Assembly (NCBI RefSeq): GCF_050624435.1
Contig: NC_134538.1
Span: forward strand, 121,741,937 to 121,805,936
Direction: 5' to 3'
From: Tenrec ecaudatus
Taxonomy: Eukaryota > Chordata > Mammalia > Afrosoricida > Tenrecidae
Length of the DNA stretch: 64,000 nt
Positions 11,155 to 23,137 of the stretch are shown one piece after another. Position 1 is the first letter of the stretch; the number at the start of each line of letters is the position of its first letter. Below the pieces are notes generated by a model that did no database searches, was not told where the DNA came from, and saw only the letters and a list, made by a program, of their open reading frames with translations. Both the position numbers and the translations under genes were made by a program.

Positions 11155-11495
11155 CACAAGACTGTCTATATAAGGGCCTTGAGTATCCATGGCTTTTGGT
11201 ATCTGCAGATGTCTAAGAACAAACTTCCTATAGACACTAGGATGATTGTAGTTTCATTTATTTAACATTCATTTAAAAATAGTGCCATCAAATAGATTCT
11301 GACTCATATCCACCATACCAGAGAGTACACCTGTCCCCAAACATTTCCAAGGCTGTTCAGTGTTTCTCCAAGTGGGTGCTACCGCCCCCTGGGGACACCG
11401 AAGCGATCCTGAAGGCTGCAAAAGCAATACCTCCACTTTGTCTGTATTATGCGCTGTTGTAGGAGCCCTGGTGACATAGTGGCTAATTCACATTT
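11155..11495. mobile_element. Cluster of short transposon fragments
   Basis: Left to right: a Tigger-like half element on the minus strand (gggccttgagtatccatggcttttggtatctgc, 11,175-11,215); a minus-strand AfroSINE piece (gccatcaaatagattctgactc, about 11,283-11,350); a hAT-like end (cagtgtttctccaagtggg then accgccccctggggac, 11,358-11,400); and an isolated AfroSINE head (aggagccctggtgacatag, 11,461-11,490). All are partial. The identities rest on short motifs. Confidence 0.5.
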
Positions 11496-11499
11496 ATTC

Positions 11500-12960
11500 T
11501 TTATTCTGAGCTAATCATCTCTTCCTCAGAAAAAGTCTACTGTTGCTATTAGGAGTCTCTCGCCCTTTCCCTACATATCAATCATCACAACTTATAACTA
11601 TGTATTAATTTGGTGCTTTTAATTTTGAAGGCTAAATTAGATGTTCAGCCCTATAATATCCAAGATCATATCTACTTTGATTACCTCTTTAGATCTGCAC
11701 AGTAGGTATTCAATAGCTATTTCAGGAGTGGTTTACTGGGTCTCTTATACAGCAACCTGACACTGTGGTGAGAAATGTAAACGCTAAGTTATCCTGTAAC
11801 TTTAGCAATGTTACAATTTATCTAACTAGACAGTTCACAGATGGGTTGAATTGCAGATTTTAAAAGCTGTTTGTTTGACACTCCCAGGACATTTCTTTAC
11901 AGGACAACTGTCACTGTTGGCCCAGGCCTTCACCCGGATATCTCGCAAGCCCACCTTCGAACCTTAGGTGCCAAATCAGAGTTTTCTCAGCTCTTTGATT
12001 TGTACAAACTCAGCTCGAAATAAAGCATTAAAAAGATGTTCTATTTTAAAGATGGTTTTTCATTTTCTTCTCTTCCATTGTCTACTTTGTGATCTTCATT
12101 TTGCGGGGAGAGACAAGAGCATGGGCTGTACAGTTGTGCTCAGCAGAAGGCCTGGTCTTCAGAGGCTGGATAAAGGGACAGTTTCCACAGGAGGTTGGAA
12201 GGACACCTCCGAGCACTCAGCGAGACCTCTTAGCGCAGAGTGTGGAAGGGTGTGTAGTCGTGTAATGGGAGAGCCGGGAAAGGCTCTGCTTGGAGGAAGG
12301 GAATTGACCCTGGCTTGTTCCCTTGTACACTGGTGTGTCCTCTGCTCTTTAGTCACAGTGGCAGCTGCCTAGCCCTGGTGACCACTGGAATGCTGGCTCT
12401 CAAAGACCACACCAACGCTAGCAGTGACCACCCTCAGACGCAGATGTATTCCTTAAAGCACCCCTGTTAGTCAAGTATCATAAGAATAATTATTCTTGTA
12501 GCTCCCTCTCCCTGAGGTCATTTCAAATCAAATTCCATTTTCCTTTCAAGTTCCTCCCAGACCTATAGATGTACTTCAGGCCCGGAAAGATCTAAACATC
12601 TACCAATTTCCCAACCACACCAGGGATTTTCTCTACAAACACCCCTACGAGGTGTTCTCTCGGCCTTTGTTTGACTGCTCCCACCTTACCAGACAACCCA
12701 CACGGTATTTGAACAGGTCTCATGGTTACGCATTTCACTGCCTTACATTGCAAGGAAATCTGCCTCCCTTTGCTGGACCCCATTGGTCTTGGTTCTGCCC
12801 TCTGGAAATATGTAGAACACACCCACTCTTTCTCTACTTGGCAGGCCTTCTGCACACATTTGAAGTCAGCTATCATAGCCTCTCCCCTACATCTTTTCTT
12901 TTCCAGGTAAAATAGCTTAAGGTCTCTCAATTATATATCATAAATTATTTTTAAAAGCAA
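11500..12960. other. Intergenic stretch, no gene recognised
   Basis: Several 60-134 codon open frames overlap on both strands at 11,968-12,930, but none has a recognisable domain or flanking splice signals. No SINE or LTR is evident here. It is probably single-copy or very old repeat sequence. Confidence 0.45.
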
Positions 12961-12961
12961 A

Positions 12962-13140
12962 ACAAATCCCACTGACATGTAGCCAATTCCGACTTGTAGT
13001 AACCTGATAGGGCTGGAGTTCCTGAGGCTGTAAATCTGAACTAGGGCACAGTGTCTCATCTCGCTCCTGCAGGGTGGCTAATTCGTCTGAACCACTGACC
13101 TGGTGGTTGGCAGCCTAACATGTAGCACACGGTGCCGTCT
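12962..13140 (-). mobile_element. AfroSINE, diverged
   Basis: Reverse-complement copy: aaatcccactgacatgtagcc at the left, a poorly conserved middle and ggttggcagcctaacatgtag at the right. Confidence 0.65.
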
Positions 13141-14545
13141 GAATTATAAGTCGTGTATTATATATGGAAAGTGTATGATGACCATCCCTAAGCAGACCAA
13201 AGTTCTGCTTATTATTTTTCTCATGTATTCCCATGAATAAATAGGATGCTGCCATCATGATAAATGCCACGGAGGAGCATGATTCAATAAGGTAAGAGCA
13301 TAATCGGTGAAGGATTTGACCCAGGCAGGAACGTTAGTTTAACTTTCTCTTAGGAGGTCAAGGGAGTACTGAGAGCTGATGGATGCTTAGAATTGAACAA
13401 GGTGAAACAGAGAAGTGTTTTCCCAGGCCATATGTGCAAAGGTGCTGAGGCAGGAGGGGCCTGTGGTGGAGTTTTAGCTTCTTCTTTTGCAAAAAAGGTG
13501 TAGCCATGCTGCTTTCTTTTCCTTTAGGGGTAGGATTGTCCTGAGGATCTGGAAGATGGATATGAATGTGCTTCAATGTGGTCCAAGTCCTACAATGTTC
13601 ATAATGCAGCAGCTCATCATTAGCTCCGTCCAGTACGCTTCCTCACGGTCCCGGCAATAGGCAATGCCAGTTCTTACTGCTTAACCTTTGCTTTGGCTCC
13701 CCACTGCCTGGAAAGGCCTCTTTGTTTCTTGCGGTTGATCCCAAACTGCCCATGTCTAGTTCTCATTCCTGGCTGGACACTCAGCCTCAGGCCCCTTTCT
13801 GTAGTGTTAGGGCTAAATGTAGTGTTTGTCATCCTGGCTGGGAATCCATTTTCTACACTAGAGTGACCTTTGGACAAAAGGCTTGGCCATCTCCTTCTGA
13901 AAGATCAGACCCAGGGAAAACCCTGGGAGACAATTCTGCTCTGGGGTCTTGTTTTGCTTACGTTTACAGTGCCCTTAGGCTCCTTAGTGGGTTTGGTTTC
14001 TTCATCTGGGCAGTAGGGGAGGAGCACAGCGCCTGCTTCCTGCCAGAGCTGAACTTATCCGAGGAGGCCCTTGCGACAGCTGTTACCTCATCCTGTAAGC
14101 GCTGCACCTCCTTTGTGGCTTTGAAGCTCCTGACTTCTTATGCACGCCCCCCCCCACCACCACCCCCCGCCACTTTGACTCAGAAATGGCCGTTCCACAT
14201 GCAGCTCTCATTACAGCCATAGGTGACCCATTAAAGCCAGATCAAACCTATTGATCCAAAGAGGTTTTCATTCTGTCTAAGGAAATGCCATCCTCCCTCC
14301 TCTCGGTAGCTCAGTAGCTTCTTCTAATGTAGACTCTGAGGATAGAGGAGTAGGGAAGGAAGGCATGTGTTTGCTCTCCTGCACTTGGAGTCTCTGACAC
14401 GTCTGGTTTGGGCATCCCCCCAGCACCTCGTGTAAGTACAGAACACCCCTAAAGCCCCAAACAGCAGGCTGAGTTCCCTTGAGCTCGCTAGGTAGACTCC
14501 AGCTGCGTGTCACTGTTCCTGACCTTCTGCCCAGCAAAGCTGTGG
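13140..14545. other. Intergenic stretch, no gene recognised
   Basis: The longest open frame (166 codons, 13,722-14,222, plus) has a low-complexity proline run from a C-rich tract at 14,147-14,170 and no recognisable domain. I see no supporting splice sites or poly-A tail and do not call it. Confidence 0.45.
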
Positions 14546-14755
14546 AAGGAACGTAGTAAGAGGACTCTAAAGCCCACCCACCTACTGTTCATAGAGGCCC
14601 AATATGACAGGGTAGAACGGCTCCCTGGGATTTCTGAGGCTGCAACTCTCTGGGGGAGTATACAGCCTCATTTTTCTCCAGGAGCGGCTGGTGGGCTCAA
14701 ACTGCCGACCTTATGGAACAGCCCTTCATGTAACCACTGAGCCACCAAGTGTCAG
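14545..14755 (-). mobile_element. AfroSINE
   Basis: Motifs atgacagggtagaacggctcc, tttctccaggagcggctggtgggctc and gtaaccactgagccaccaag give a nearly full-length minus-strand copy. Confidence 0.8.
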
Positions 14756-14805
14756 GAAATCAGTGTTCAATAGGTGTCATTTCCAAGTTTTTCTGGATTA
14801 GTTGG

Positions 14806-16222
14806 TTTTTAAAAATAAATCATTTTACTTGGGGCTCATATAACTCTTATCACATCAATTCATCCATTGTGTCAAGCACATTTGTACATTTGTTGCCATC
14901 ACCATTCTCAAAACATTTCCCTTGACTTGAGCCCTTGGTATCAGCTCCTCATATTTTCCCCTTCCTGCCCCACCCTCCCCTCCTTCATAAACCCTTGATA
15001 ATTTATAAATTATTATTATTTTTTCATGTCTTACTGTGTTAGGGTTCTCTAGATAAACAAAACCAGAATGCTAATACTTTTATATATATTTAGATAGATA
15101 GATAGTAGATAACATAAGAATTAAAGTTAATTATAAATCAGTACAAATGGCTCAGTGCAACTCACTCCCGTGAGACAGTTGTTAGACACTGGTGGTCCTT
15201 CAAGTCTTGAGGGCCACCGGGTAGTCCTCTGTAGAGCCAGCACAGGCAGCAAACAGCAAGGCAGGTCACTAACAGTCAGCCAGATAACAGGGTCCAACAG
15301 TCCCCAGCTCAAGAGATGTAAATTCCAGTGGTTTGGCGAATCAGGTCTTGAAGGAACCTCAAATTACAGCAACACAGTCCATGGGTTAGGTGTCCCACAG
15401 ACAGTGTAGCTTGCAAATTGAGGCACAGAGCAAGCAAGGGAGCTGCACACTGATCTGATGATCAAAGAGCTAGAGGCAAGAAAGGCGAGGGTAGCTGAGC
15501 CATTTATCTCTCCACCCTTCAATTAATCCCACATATGTTTATCAGCCAGGTTGGCACAATTAACTAACTACCTCACTGACACTGACTGATGTCTTCCTTC
15601 ACCCACTTTTCTGTTGTCCACCCCCCTGGAGTTTATAGGTAGAGCATTGTGATCAGTTCCCCCTTTCTCCCCCACCTTCCCTTCCCCTCCTTGTATGGCT
15701 ACTCTCAATATTGGTCCTGAGGGGTTTATCTGTCCTGGATTCCCTGTGTTTCCAGCTCTTATCTGTACCCGTGTACATGCTCTGGTCTAGCCAGGATTGT
15801 AAGGTAGAATTGGGGTTATGATAATGGTAGAGGGAGGAAACAATAAAGAACTAGAGGAAAGCTGTATGTTTTATCGGTGCTATATTTCACCCTGACTGGC
15901 TTGTCTCCTCCCTGTGACCCTTCTGTAAGGGGATGTCAAATTGCTTGCAGATTGGCTTTGGGCCTCCACTCTGCACTCCCCCACCCATTCACCATGACAT
16001 GATTTTTTGCGCTGAAGACAAAATGTGTTCATAAGCAAATGTAGTGAAGAAAGCTGATGGAGCCCGGCTATCAAAAGATATGGCATCTGAGATCTTAAAG
16101 GCTTGAAGGTAAACAAGTGGCCATCTAGCTCAGAAGCAACAAAGCCCACATGGAAGAAGCACACCAGCCGGTGTGATCATGAGGTGTCGATGGGATCAGT
16201 TATCAGGCATCAAAGACCCAGA
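14806..16222 (-). mobile_element. Poly-A retroposon, 5' inverted, split by an LTR
   Basis: The 3' end is at the left (aaaaataaatcattttac, then ggggctcatataactc). The minus-strand body runs to 15,034, is interrupted by the LTR at 15,035-15,575, and resumes to about 16,005 (accatgacatgattttttg). From about 16,007 the next segment of the family appears in plus orientation (gctgaagacaaaatgtg ... tcaggcatcaaagac). It is therefore the expected 5' continuation, inverted, as in twin-primed LINE insertions. Non-coding. Confidence 0.75.
15035..15575 (+). mobile_element. LTR-like element nested in the retroposon
   Basis: The 541-bp element starts tgtgttagggttctctag and ends aactaactacctca (TG...CA). 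Its flanks are cttac (15,030-15,034) and ctgac (15,576-15,580), a 5-bp duplication with one mismatch. Removing it restores 'catgtcttacactgactgatg', as in the uninterrupted copy near 912-931, which confirms the insertion. It contains a short (gata)n tract near 15,091-15,112. It is hybrid in look: the left end matches the end of the element at 28,479-29,193 and the right end matches 20,343. Confidence 0.75.
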
Positions 16223-17455
16223 GACCCTGTTTCATAACTATATGCTGACTATTTATAATACCATGAAAATGAATTGTTTAATTCGGAAATAAAGTCATCC
16301 TTCTTTGATAGAGCCTGCATTCCAATGAAGTTAACCAGGTGAATTTCTTGCTTTCTCTTTTCAAAGATGGCAACCTGCATGTCCAGACTGCAGTGAAGGT
16401 TGTAGTGGCAGGATATTGAATTTCCATCTAAAAAGAGGAATGGAAATGTGCTGACTTGATTAAGTCCATTGATTTAAGAGTCTTTATGTTTACAGTTTAC
16501 AGACTGCAGCCTATTGTGGTTCAATATTGGAAATAATTTTTTTTGTAGAATTCAAACAATCTGAAAAAAATAGATGCTGAAGCATATAAAAATAGATGCA
16601 GTTTAAAGGATAACTACTTTTAAACACAATTCTGATTTTTATTCTTCAGATACTGCTCGTGCTATGCTAGGTCAGGGGCCATGGGCATAAAAGTCATATT
16701 AAATTTATGTCTCATTCCCCCAATCAATAAAGCTAATTTAGACGATCCTCTAACAGGTGAGGTACAAGATTAGTCTGCAAGCCTGGGACTAGGTGGAAGA
16801 AATAGGCCATTCTGTGGCATCCTAAGGGACATGGCACAGTTCAGAGTAAAAGGCTCAAGAAATTCTATTTTGAGGAAGGCGTGCGACAAATTCTTCATTG
16901 GGGCAGACATGTATCCTACTCATAATGATACTTGTATACTCAGTCCCGAAGGAATTACCTCTCTATGGTGATATAGCACTGCCCCCCTCCACCAACACCA
17001 GTCTGATGAATTGATTTCCCCCTGCTTATTTCCTTTTGTTTCTGAAATGTAGCTTCATCACTTTTACCCTGATTACTGTTTTGACAGATCTTAAAACCAA
17101 GATCAATGTCCCTCTTTGTCTGTTGCACCCATTATGAGCAGTCTACTAATAGCATGTAAGATCTCATAACAGCCCTTTATTCAGATCCTGAAAGTGATTC
17201 AACATTTATTGTTTGCTTCTTTTATAAATCTGGCCATGAAAGAAAATGTGCATTTTCCCCTATTTATTCTTTTTAAAATTTCATTTCATTTTACTTCCTT
17301 TGTTCTTTTTGTAAAAATAGTCTTCTTCCCCCACCCCCACATTGATTTTCTTTCTGCAAATCCCCTAAGTCCTAGATGCCTACCATCAGTGCCCAGAGGT
17401 ATAAGGCCTCTATGAAATTTAATGTCTTTCTTAAAAAAAATTTGAACACAGACAT
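16222..17455. other. Intergenic stretch, no gene recognised
   Basis: AT-rich sequence without an SINE, LTR or exon signal that I can recognise. Small frames only. Confidence 0.45.
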
Positions 17456-17530
17456 AAAAAGCTTGGCCAAGAGAGAGGTTAAATAACATGCTCAAGGTCA
17501 TAGAAACAAAATAAAAATCCACTCCTACAG
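17455..17530 (-). mobile_element. MIR fragment
   Basis: The core gagagaggttaaataacatgctcaaggtcatag matches the antisense MIR core. Ancient and short. Confidence 0.55.
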
Positions 17531-17547
17531 AGGTGATTCCTACCATG

Positions 17548-17722
17548 GTGAGCCCGTTTGCCTACGGGTAGAACGGCACTTCCTATGCTTCCCGTGACTA
17601 AGATCATTCAGAAGTAGTTCTCCAGGTCTTTTATTGGAGGGGTATTTGGGTGGACTTGAACTGCCAACCTTTCAGTTAGCAGCTGAGTGTTTAACCCATT
17701 TACACCAGGCAGGAACTCCTTG
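17548..17722 (-). mobile_element. AfroSINE, diverged
   Basis: Right half is clear (ggacttgaactgccaacctttcagttagcag, then accaggcaggaactcc). Left half is eroded. Confidence 0.65.
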
Positions 17723-17869
17723 CCCAAGAAAACAAAACTCAAAATTCTGGGAGTTGGGATTAGACGTAGATCTGATTGAAGTTTTTTCTCTTGCTGTTGT
17801 CAAGCCTTGTGAATTCATGGTTAAGATGAGACTTATATTTACCCCTTCTTTTCTACTGAGTTGTTAATA

Positions 17870-18290
17870 TAGTCCTTACTGGCATCAAAACTGGATTACC
17901 ACACGCCTCTTACCTAGATATCCAGGTAATCTGTTCTTCCTGGGTGCATTTGATGCTCTTTTGTCTAAACGGTTTTCCTATTTTAGATAACAGACACTAT
18001 CCTATTCCAGAAAATACAGTGGCTGCCATAGAATCAGATGCTAAATTCACGATGATTCCCAGATTCCAGTCCCTCCCTGCCTCTGCATCCTTACTTTCCA
18101 CTCGCCACAGTGGGCACCTGCACTTCAGGAAGGGCTCACAAGGCCCTGCTGCGGCTCCCACGAGAGTTCCTCCTTCTGGTTTCCCTGGCCCCTTCCATTC
18201 GGCACCTACACCTCACAGCTCAAAATCCGGTTCAAGCGCCACCTTCTCCGTGAAACGTTTGTAATTTTTCTGAACTGCAGTGCTTTTTCA
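17870..18290. other. Old repeat-like sequence, unassigned
   Basis: Part of 18,140-18,260 (gttcaagcgccaccttctccgtgaaacg) hints at an L2/L3-type fragment. This is too weak to name. The 106-codon frame over it has no domain. Confidence 0.3.
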
Positions 18291-19000
18291 CTTATGACTT
18301 TACGAGAGTAAGTAAAAAGGGATTGCTACAAAATCATAACAACCTTTATTAAACAAAAATGTCATAATGTGAAGTGGTTGTTTCTCCATGCTCCTCCATC
18401 AGGATCTTTGCACTTCTGAGGGCAGTGTGTGTGTGCGCCTCAACCTTTCCCACAGGATTTCTGTGCTTGTTCCTCCATTTACACAATCCTTGGGTTCTTT
18501 GAATCTGGGGCAAAAAGAAGCCTTGAGGAGAAAGATCGGCCTGTGGGGCAGATTGACTAAGGTTTCCCAGTGGCATTCCTGTCCAACAACGCTTGCTACG
18601 CTTGTCCTCATGGGAAAAAATGCTGGGGCCAACAGTCCTGGCCTTTCTCCTGCCCACTGCTGTTCTCAATTCTCTTCAAATATCTCCTAATAAGCCTCTG
18701 TGACAGTCCCGTGTCCTTGGAAAAACATTGATAAAGATTTTACCCCTTAGGAATTCCCCCAAGCAGTTGCCATAACCTTTTTGAGAAAATGCCATCACCT
18801 CCTGAGCTGATCCCTCTGCCTTGAATTGTGCCGCCCAGCAGATCCCCTGGGAAGCCACTGTTTTGATCGGACCTTTTGTTTTCTTTTTTAAGGCACTTTA
18901 ATAAGACTGCGATAGATGTATTACTGAGTGAACGTCTCTGTAGTCATCCACCGATTGTAGGCACAGCTTAAACACATTTTGTTTGGAATTGATGGCCTGC
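18290..19000 (-). mobile_element. Second mariner family, copy A (degenerate)
   Basis: It aligns with 23,650-24,480 through shared blocks: cacttctgagggcagtgtg, ggggcaaaaagaagcc, gggaagccactgttttga and gcacagcttaaacacat. The minus strand should carry a transposase, but frames are heavily broken. The family assignment comes from the better-preserved copy at 24 kb. Confidence 0.6.
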
Positions 19001-19139
19001 AACCTTAATAGACACAGATTGTTTTACTTCCTCCATACACCACAATGTCCCACCTATCAACTGATGTGCATACTACTCTCTGTTAATAAATCAAAGCTAA
19101 AACCTTTGCCTTCAAATCACAAAAGCATATTTATTGTTC

Positions 19140-19330
19140 GTTGGTGACAAAAACCAAAAAGTCAATCCAACTCCTGGAGGGTGACCCTGCTTTGTCAGAG
19201 TGGAGCTGTACACTGACGGGTTTTCAGAAATAGATCACTAGACCTTTCTTCTGCGCTGCCTTCGGGTAGACTTGAACCGCCAACCATGCAGATTATCAGC
19301 CAAAGGGTGCTAACTGGTGGTGACATGGAG
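19140..19330 (-). mobile_element. SINE-like family, unnamed
   Basis: It has an AfroSINE-like right end (gacttgaaccgccaaccatgcagattatcagcc) joined to a middle (ggttttcagaaatagatcactagacctttc) shared with 8,095-8,285. It may be an AfroSINE subfamily or composite. Confidence 0.45.
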
Positions 19331-19822
19331 TCATTGGCAGCCACCGAGGACCTCAGACTGATAGGGTCTCTGCCGTCTTTTAACACAGAGGTTTGGGAGT
19401 TAGTCGTCTGGGCCTTGGCATTCGGAAGAAAGAAGGAGAAGTGTCTCATCGCCATCTCAACCCAGAAAGGATGCATCATCTTTGCTGGATGAGCACTAGT
19501 CACAGGGCTCCTCCTGGTGCTGGGCCATGTCTCCCCTGCTGGGCATGGGGGTCCTGGGCACAGCTCTACTCTGTGGAAGGGAGGCACGAATCTCTGGGGG
19601 CAGTGAGCAAGCTTTACTATCATATGTTGTTCTGGCCTGATTTCTAACTGTTTTGTGTATGCTGTCTTTGTCTCAACAGCTGGATTTTGGATTGTCACAA
19701 AAATTCCACAAATCTACTAAGCGAAGAGCCTGGCATGTAGTGGATGCGTCAGTGAGCAGCATGTGCAATGACAGAATCATCTACGTCATCTTTCTTTGTG
19801 TGGTTATTTCAGCTTATAGTTG

Positions 19823-20343
19823 TGTGTTAGTCTGGGGACATTAGAGAAACAAATCCACAGAAACTCATGTATAAGAGAGAGTTTTATGTAAAGGTTAAGT
19901 GCACATCAATAAAATATCCCAACCCAGTGCTGCCCAAGCCTACAAATTCAACATTAACCCATTAACCCATAAGCCCAACACCAATCCACAAAAGTCCTCC
20001 TCCGTCTCACAAAACAAAACAGATGCTGACTGCAGGAGGAAAGCCGAGTCAGTGAATGTGTAAGCATCTCAGCGCTGGTGGGGTCTCCACATGGCTGCTC
20101 CAGCACCCAGGCCTGCATCGGGGTAGGTCCATGTGGCTTCTCCTTGGGGATGTCTTGTAGGAAGTCAGCCTTGCAAGCTGAAGCAGGGAACTGCTAAGGC
20201 AGCTGCACCCTGGTCCGACCATCACAAAGCAAGAGACCCAAGAACTAGAAAGGTGAGGCTCACGGAGCCATTTATCCCTCTACCCTTCAATTAACCCCAC
20301 ATGTGTTTATCAGCCAGGTTGGCACAATAAACTAGCTACCTCA
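19823..20343 (+). mobile_element. LTR-like element with exact 5-bp TSD (agttg)
   Basis: The 521-bp element begins tgtgttagtctgggg and ends actagctacctca. It is flanked by agttg at 19,818-19,822 and 20,344-20,348. An AATAAA lies near the right end (gcacaataaactagc). It shares nearly its whole length with the copy at 7,485-7,985, but has 'ggtaggtccatgtggcttctcc', which that copy lacks, so the two are independent insertions. Solo LTR is the best reading. Confidence 0.75.
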
Positions 20344-20419
20344 AGTTGCTACATGAAAGGAAGAGAAACAAACGAACAAAAAATGCAACCTAAATCTCTA
20401 GAGGTGGTCTTGGTCTTTC

Positions 20420-20520
20420 TTTTAGAGCATATTTGCAGTGCATTCTTCACTTCAAACTTAACTGGGTTATCCTCACAATCAGAATAATAGTAATATTCCC
20501 CCTAACTTCTGCAAACTACT
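20420..20520 (-). mobile_element. MIR fragment
   Basis: The block ttatcctcacaatcagaataatagtaatattcccc fits the antisense MIR 3' half. Short and old. Confidence 0.45.
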
Positions 20521-21111
20521 TTTAATCAGTGTTGCTTGTCTCACTTTATATTTAAAACATTTACAAAAGCAGAGAGACTACTGTATGTATTGAAACCCCA
20601 GGTCTGTTCCACCCGGCTTCAGTAATGTTTGGTTTGTGCTCAGTCTTATTGCATTGATATGCCCTATTCACCTCCAACACTAGATTTCTTGTAACAAAAT
20701 ATATTATCTTCTATGTAAATATTTCAGTCTGTAACTCTGAAACCTACGGCTTACAAAGACCTAAACACAAATATCCCATAAAAAGTGACTCCTTAATATT
20801 ATCAAGTGTCCAGTTAGTGTTAAAATTTTCCCTTTTAACATTTTATTTAAAATTAAGCATTCAACAATGTGCACATAATAGATTTTAGATGAACCTCTTA
20901 AATGTTTTTAAAATAATAGTTCTTATTTACCTCCCATTTTTGTACAAACATGTCATACGTGCTTTACCGATTCCTACCTTCTAGATGACTCTGTTCCTAT
21001 GAAAAAGTTGAATATAGCTCTGCTTTCTGCATTTACTTTGGACTGGAGTCCTGGGCAGATCCGGGCTTGATTTTCCCATCTCAGATGGAATTGTGTGCTT
21101 CCCTCAGAAGG

Positions 21112-22045
21112 CACATGCTGTAAGGTGCCATCGAGTTGGATCTGACGCATAGAGACTCTAAATACAACAGAGCTAAACCCTACCTGGTCCTGCACCATCC
21201 TCAGAATCATTGCGCTTGGATTCATTGTTGCTGCCACTGTACCAATGCTTCTCTTGAAGGGTCTTTTTTTGCTGAGTGTCTAGTTAAACACGTCTAATGC
21301 CCTTCTTCAGGGACTAGTTCCTCCTGGTAAGAATCCCAGGTGCATGAGATGAAGTATCACCACTCTTGCTTCTAAGGAGCATGCTGGTTGTACTCCCTCA
21401 AGAGAGATTTGTTTATTCTGCTGCAGTCTGTGGTGTATTCAACAGTCTTCACCAACACCGTCGTTCGAAGCTACCAATTCTTCGTTGGTCTTCCTTAATT
21501 ATTATCTATGTTTCAAATGCACAGGAGGTGATTGAAAATATCAGGGCTTGGGTTAGGAGCATATTAGTCTACAAAGTGACATCTTGACTTTTTAACATTA
21601 TAAAGAAATCTTGTGCAGCAGATGTGCCCAATATCATACATTGAATTTTTTGATTATTGTTTCCATGAATATTGATTGTGAATTCAAGTAAAGTAATTTC
21701 CTTGACAACTTTAGTCTGCTCTTTGTTTAACATAATTTTCCTTAATGGGCCCGTTGTGAGGATGTTTGTTTGCCATATGTTGGAGGAGCCCTGGTGTCAT
21801 AGTGGTTATGAGTTGGGCTGTTAACCCCGAGTCATCAGTTCGAAACCACCAGTCTCTGCACAGGAGAAAGATGAGTTTTCTACTCTTGTAAAGAGTTACA
21901 GTCTCTGAAACCCACAGGGGCATTCTACTCTGTCCTACAGGGTCACTATGAGTCGGAATCGACTCAATGGCAGTGAGTTTTTGTTTTTAATATTGAAGTG
22001 TAATTCATACTGAAGGCCATATAGTCAGGTTGACTATATTGAAAG
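21112..22045 (-). mobile_element. RTE/BovB-type LINE 3' ORF remnant
   Basis: The minus strand carries the C-terminal part of an RTE reverse-transcriptase ORF. It begins at the complement of the typical 3' end (aaggtgccatcgagttggatc) and runs through a degraded post-RT region. The plus-strand text gtttccatgaatattgattgtg and catactgaaggcc matches the same parts of the copy at 29,248-30,209. Many stops. It is interrupted by an AfroSINE at 21,783-21,990. Confidence 0.7.
21783..21990 (+). mobile_element. AfroSINE nested in RTE
   Basis: A well-preserved copy: ggagccctggtgtcatagtgg, cagttcgaaaccaccagtc, tctgtcctacagggtcactatgagtcggaatcgactc. It separates two adjoining parts of the RTE ORF, so it is younger than the RTE. 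Confidence 0.9.
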
Positions 22046-22429
22046 CAGTAAGTCCAATATTAGTCCATATTCCAATACCAATCTATAAATTCCTCTTCAG
22101 ACTCACACAAACACATGCAATGATGCTGGATGCAGGAAGATCACAGGCCAGTGGGTGTGGATCCGATGGCAGTGTAAGTAACTCATCTCAGCTCTCAGCG
22201 CTGGCGTGGGTCTCCACCTCTCCTCCAGCTCTAGGGCTCTGGTTCCATCAAGATAGCTTGTGTCTTGTCAACAGGAATGTCTCACAGAGAGTCTATCCTG
22301 CCTCCAGGGAGCTGTTTATCTCCTTAGCACCTCCAAATGAGGTTATCAAGCTGAGACCTGATTGACAGGCTAAAATCCACCCCTTCACTCTTAAGTCTCA
22401 AGTTGACCACAGATTATGTAACTACTACA
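22031..22429 (+). mobile_element. LTR-like element (family B), left-truncated
   Basis: It joins the family partway in (gttgactat, then taagtccaatattagtcc) and ends at gattatgtaactactaca. It shares cctgattgacaggct and cttcactctta with copies at 61,000 and 57,888. The left end is missing. Confidence 0.6.
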
Positions 22430-22579
22430 TTCCACCTCCTGAAATGGTGGAAATTCAACTAATTATTTTCGGTATAGTGACTGTGTGTATTCATTTTCCC
22501 CATCTTCTTTTGATACTTATTGTTTTGTTCAATATTTTTACTTATAGAACCTTTCAGAATTCAACTTAAGGCTTGCGCT

Positions 22580-22855
22580 CTTTCATCTTGAGAAATGAAG
22601 AATATTTTGCCCTGTTGGTTTTCTAACTTCTGCTCTTTGCACATTATAATACTTTACGTTGTCTTTTATAGCGGTGCTTTGAAATCTTCTGTTCAGCTCT
22701 TCTACTTTATCATTTATTCTTTTCACCTTGACTCTTCTCTGTTCAAGAACAAGTTTCAGAGTTTCTTCTGACACCATCGTGGCCTTTTCTTTTGTTTCTT
22801 TCATTGTAGTGACTTTTTGGTTTTTCCATGACTGGTGTCCTTGATGGTAACACAC
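22580..22855 (-). mobile_element. RTE LINE remnant (pre-RT linker region)
   Basis: A 90-codon minus-strand frame contains VSEETLKLVLEQRR and, later, EELNRRFQST. This follows the RTE/BovB pattern of 'LSEEALxIxxxRRxxK...LNAEFQRxxRRDK' between the endonuclease and reverse-transcriptase domains. It is degraded. The flanking 22,860-23,060 may be more of the same element. Confidence 0.55.
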
Positions 22856-23137
22856 AGCTCATCGACTCTTTGGCCCTTAGTAGCCGGTGCGTCAGCTTTA
22901 CTCTGGGAGCGATCTCTAAATTCTGTGAGATATACTTGCAGGCACATAATGACTGATTATTCCTTTTTTATGTTAAAATTTATCACAGGGTTTAAAAGTT
23001 GTCACCCTGATCTTTTATAATGCTCTCTCAGCTTTTCACCTAATGATTTTGGCAATTGATTATCATTGGTCGGTCTACTATTTCCTTGGTGCATCTGTGC
23101 CTTTTTACAACGAGGGCTACCAAACTTTTGAAATACA

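Noticed and set aside
13722-14222. A 166-codon plus-strand frame
   Set aside because: No domain, a proline run from a C-tract, and no splice or poly-A evidence.
21783-21990. The tRNA-like head of AfroSINEs as genuine tRNA genes
   Set aside because: They lack a complete cloverleaf and are always joined to the AfroSINE body. No stand-alone tRNA gene was recognised.
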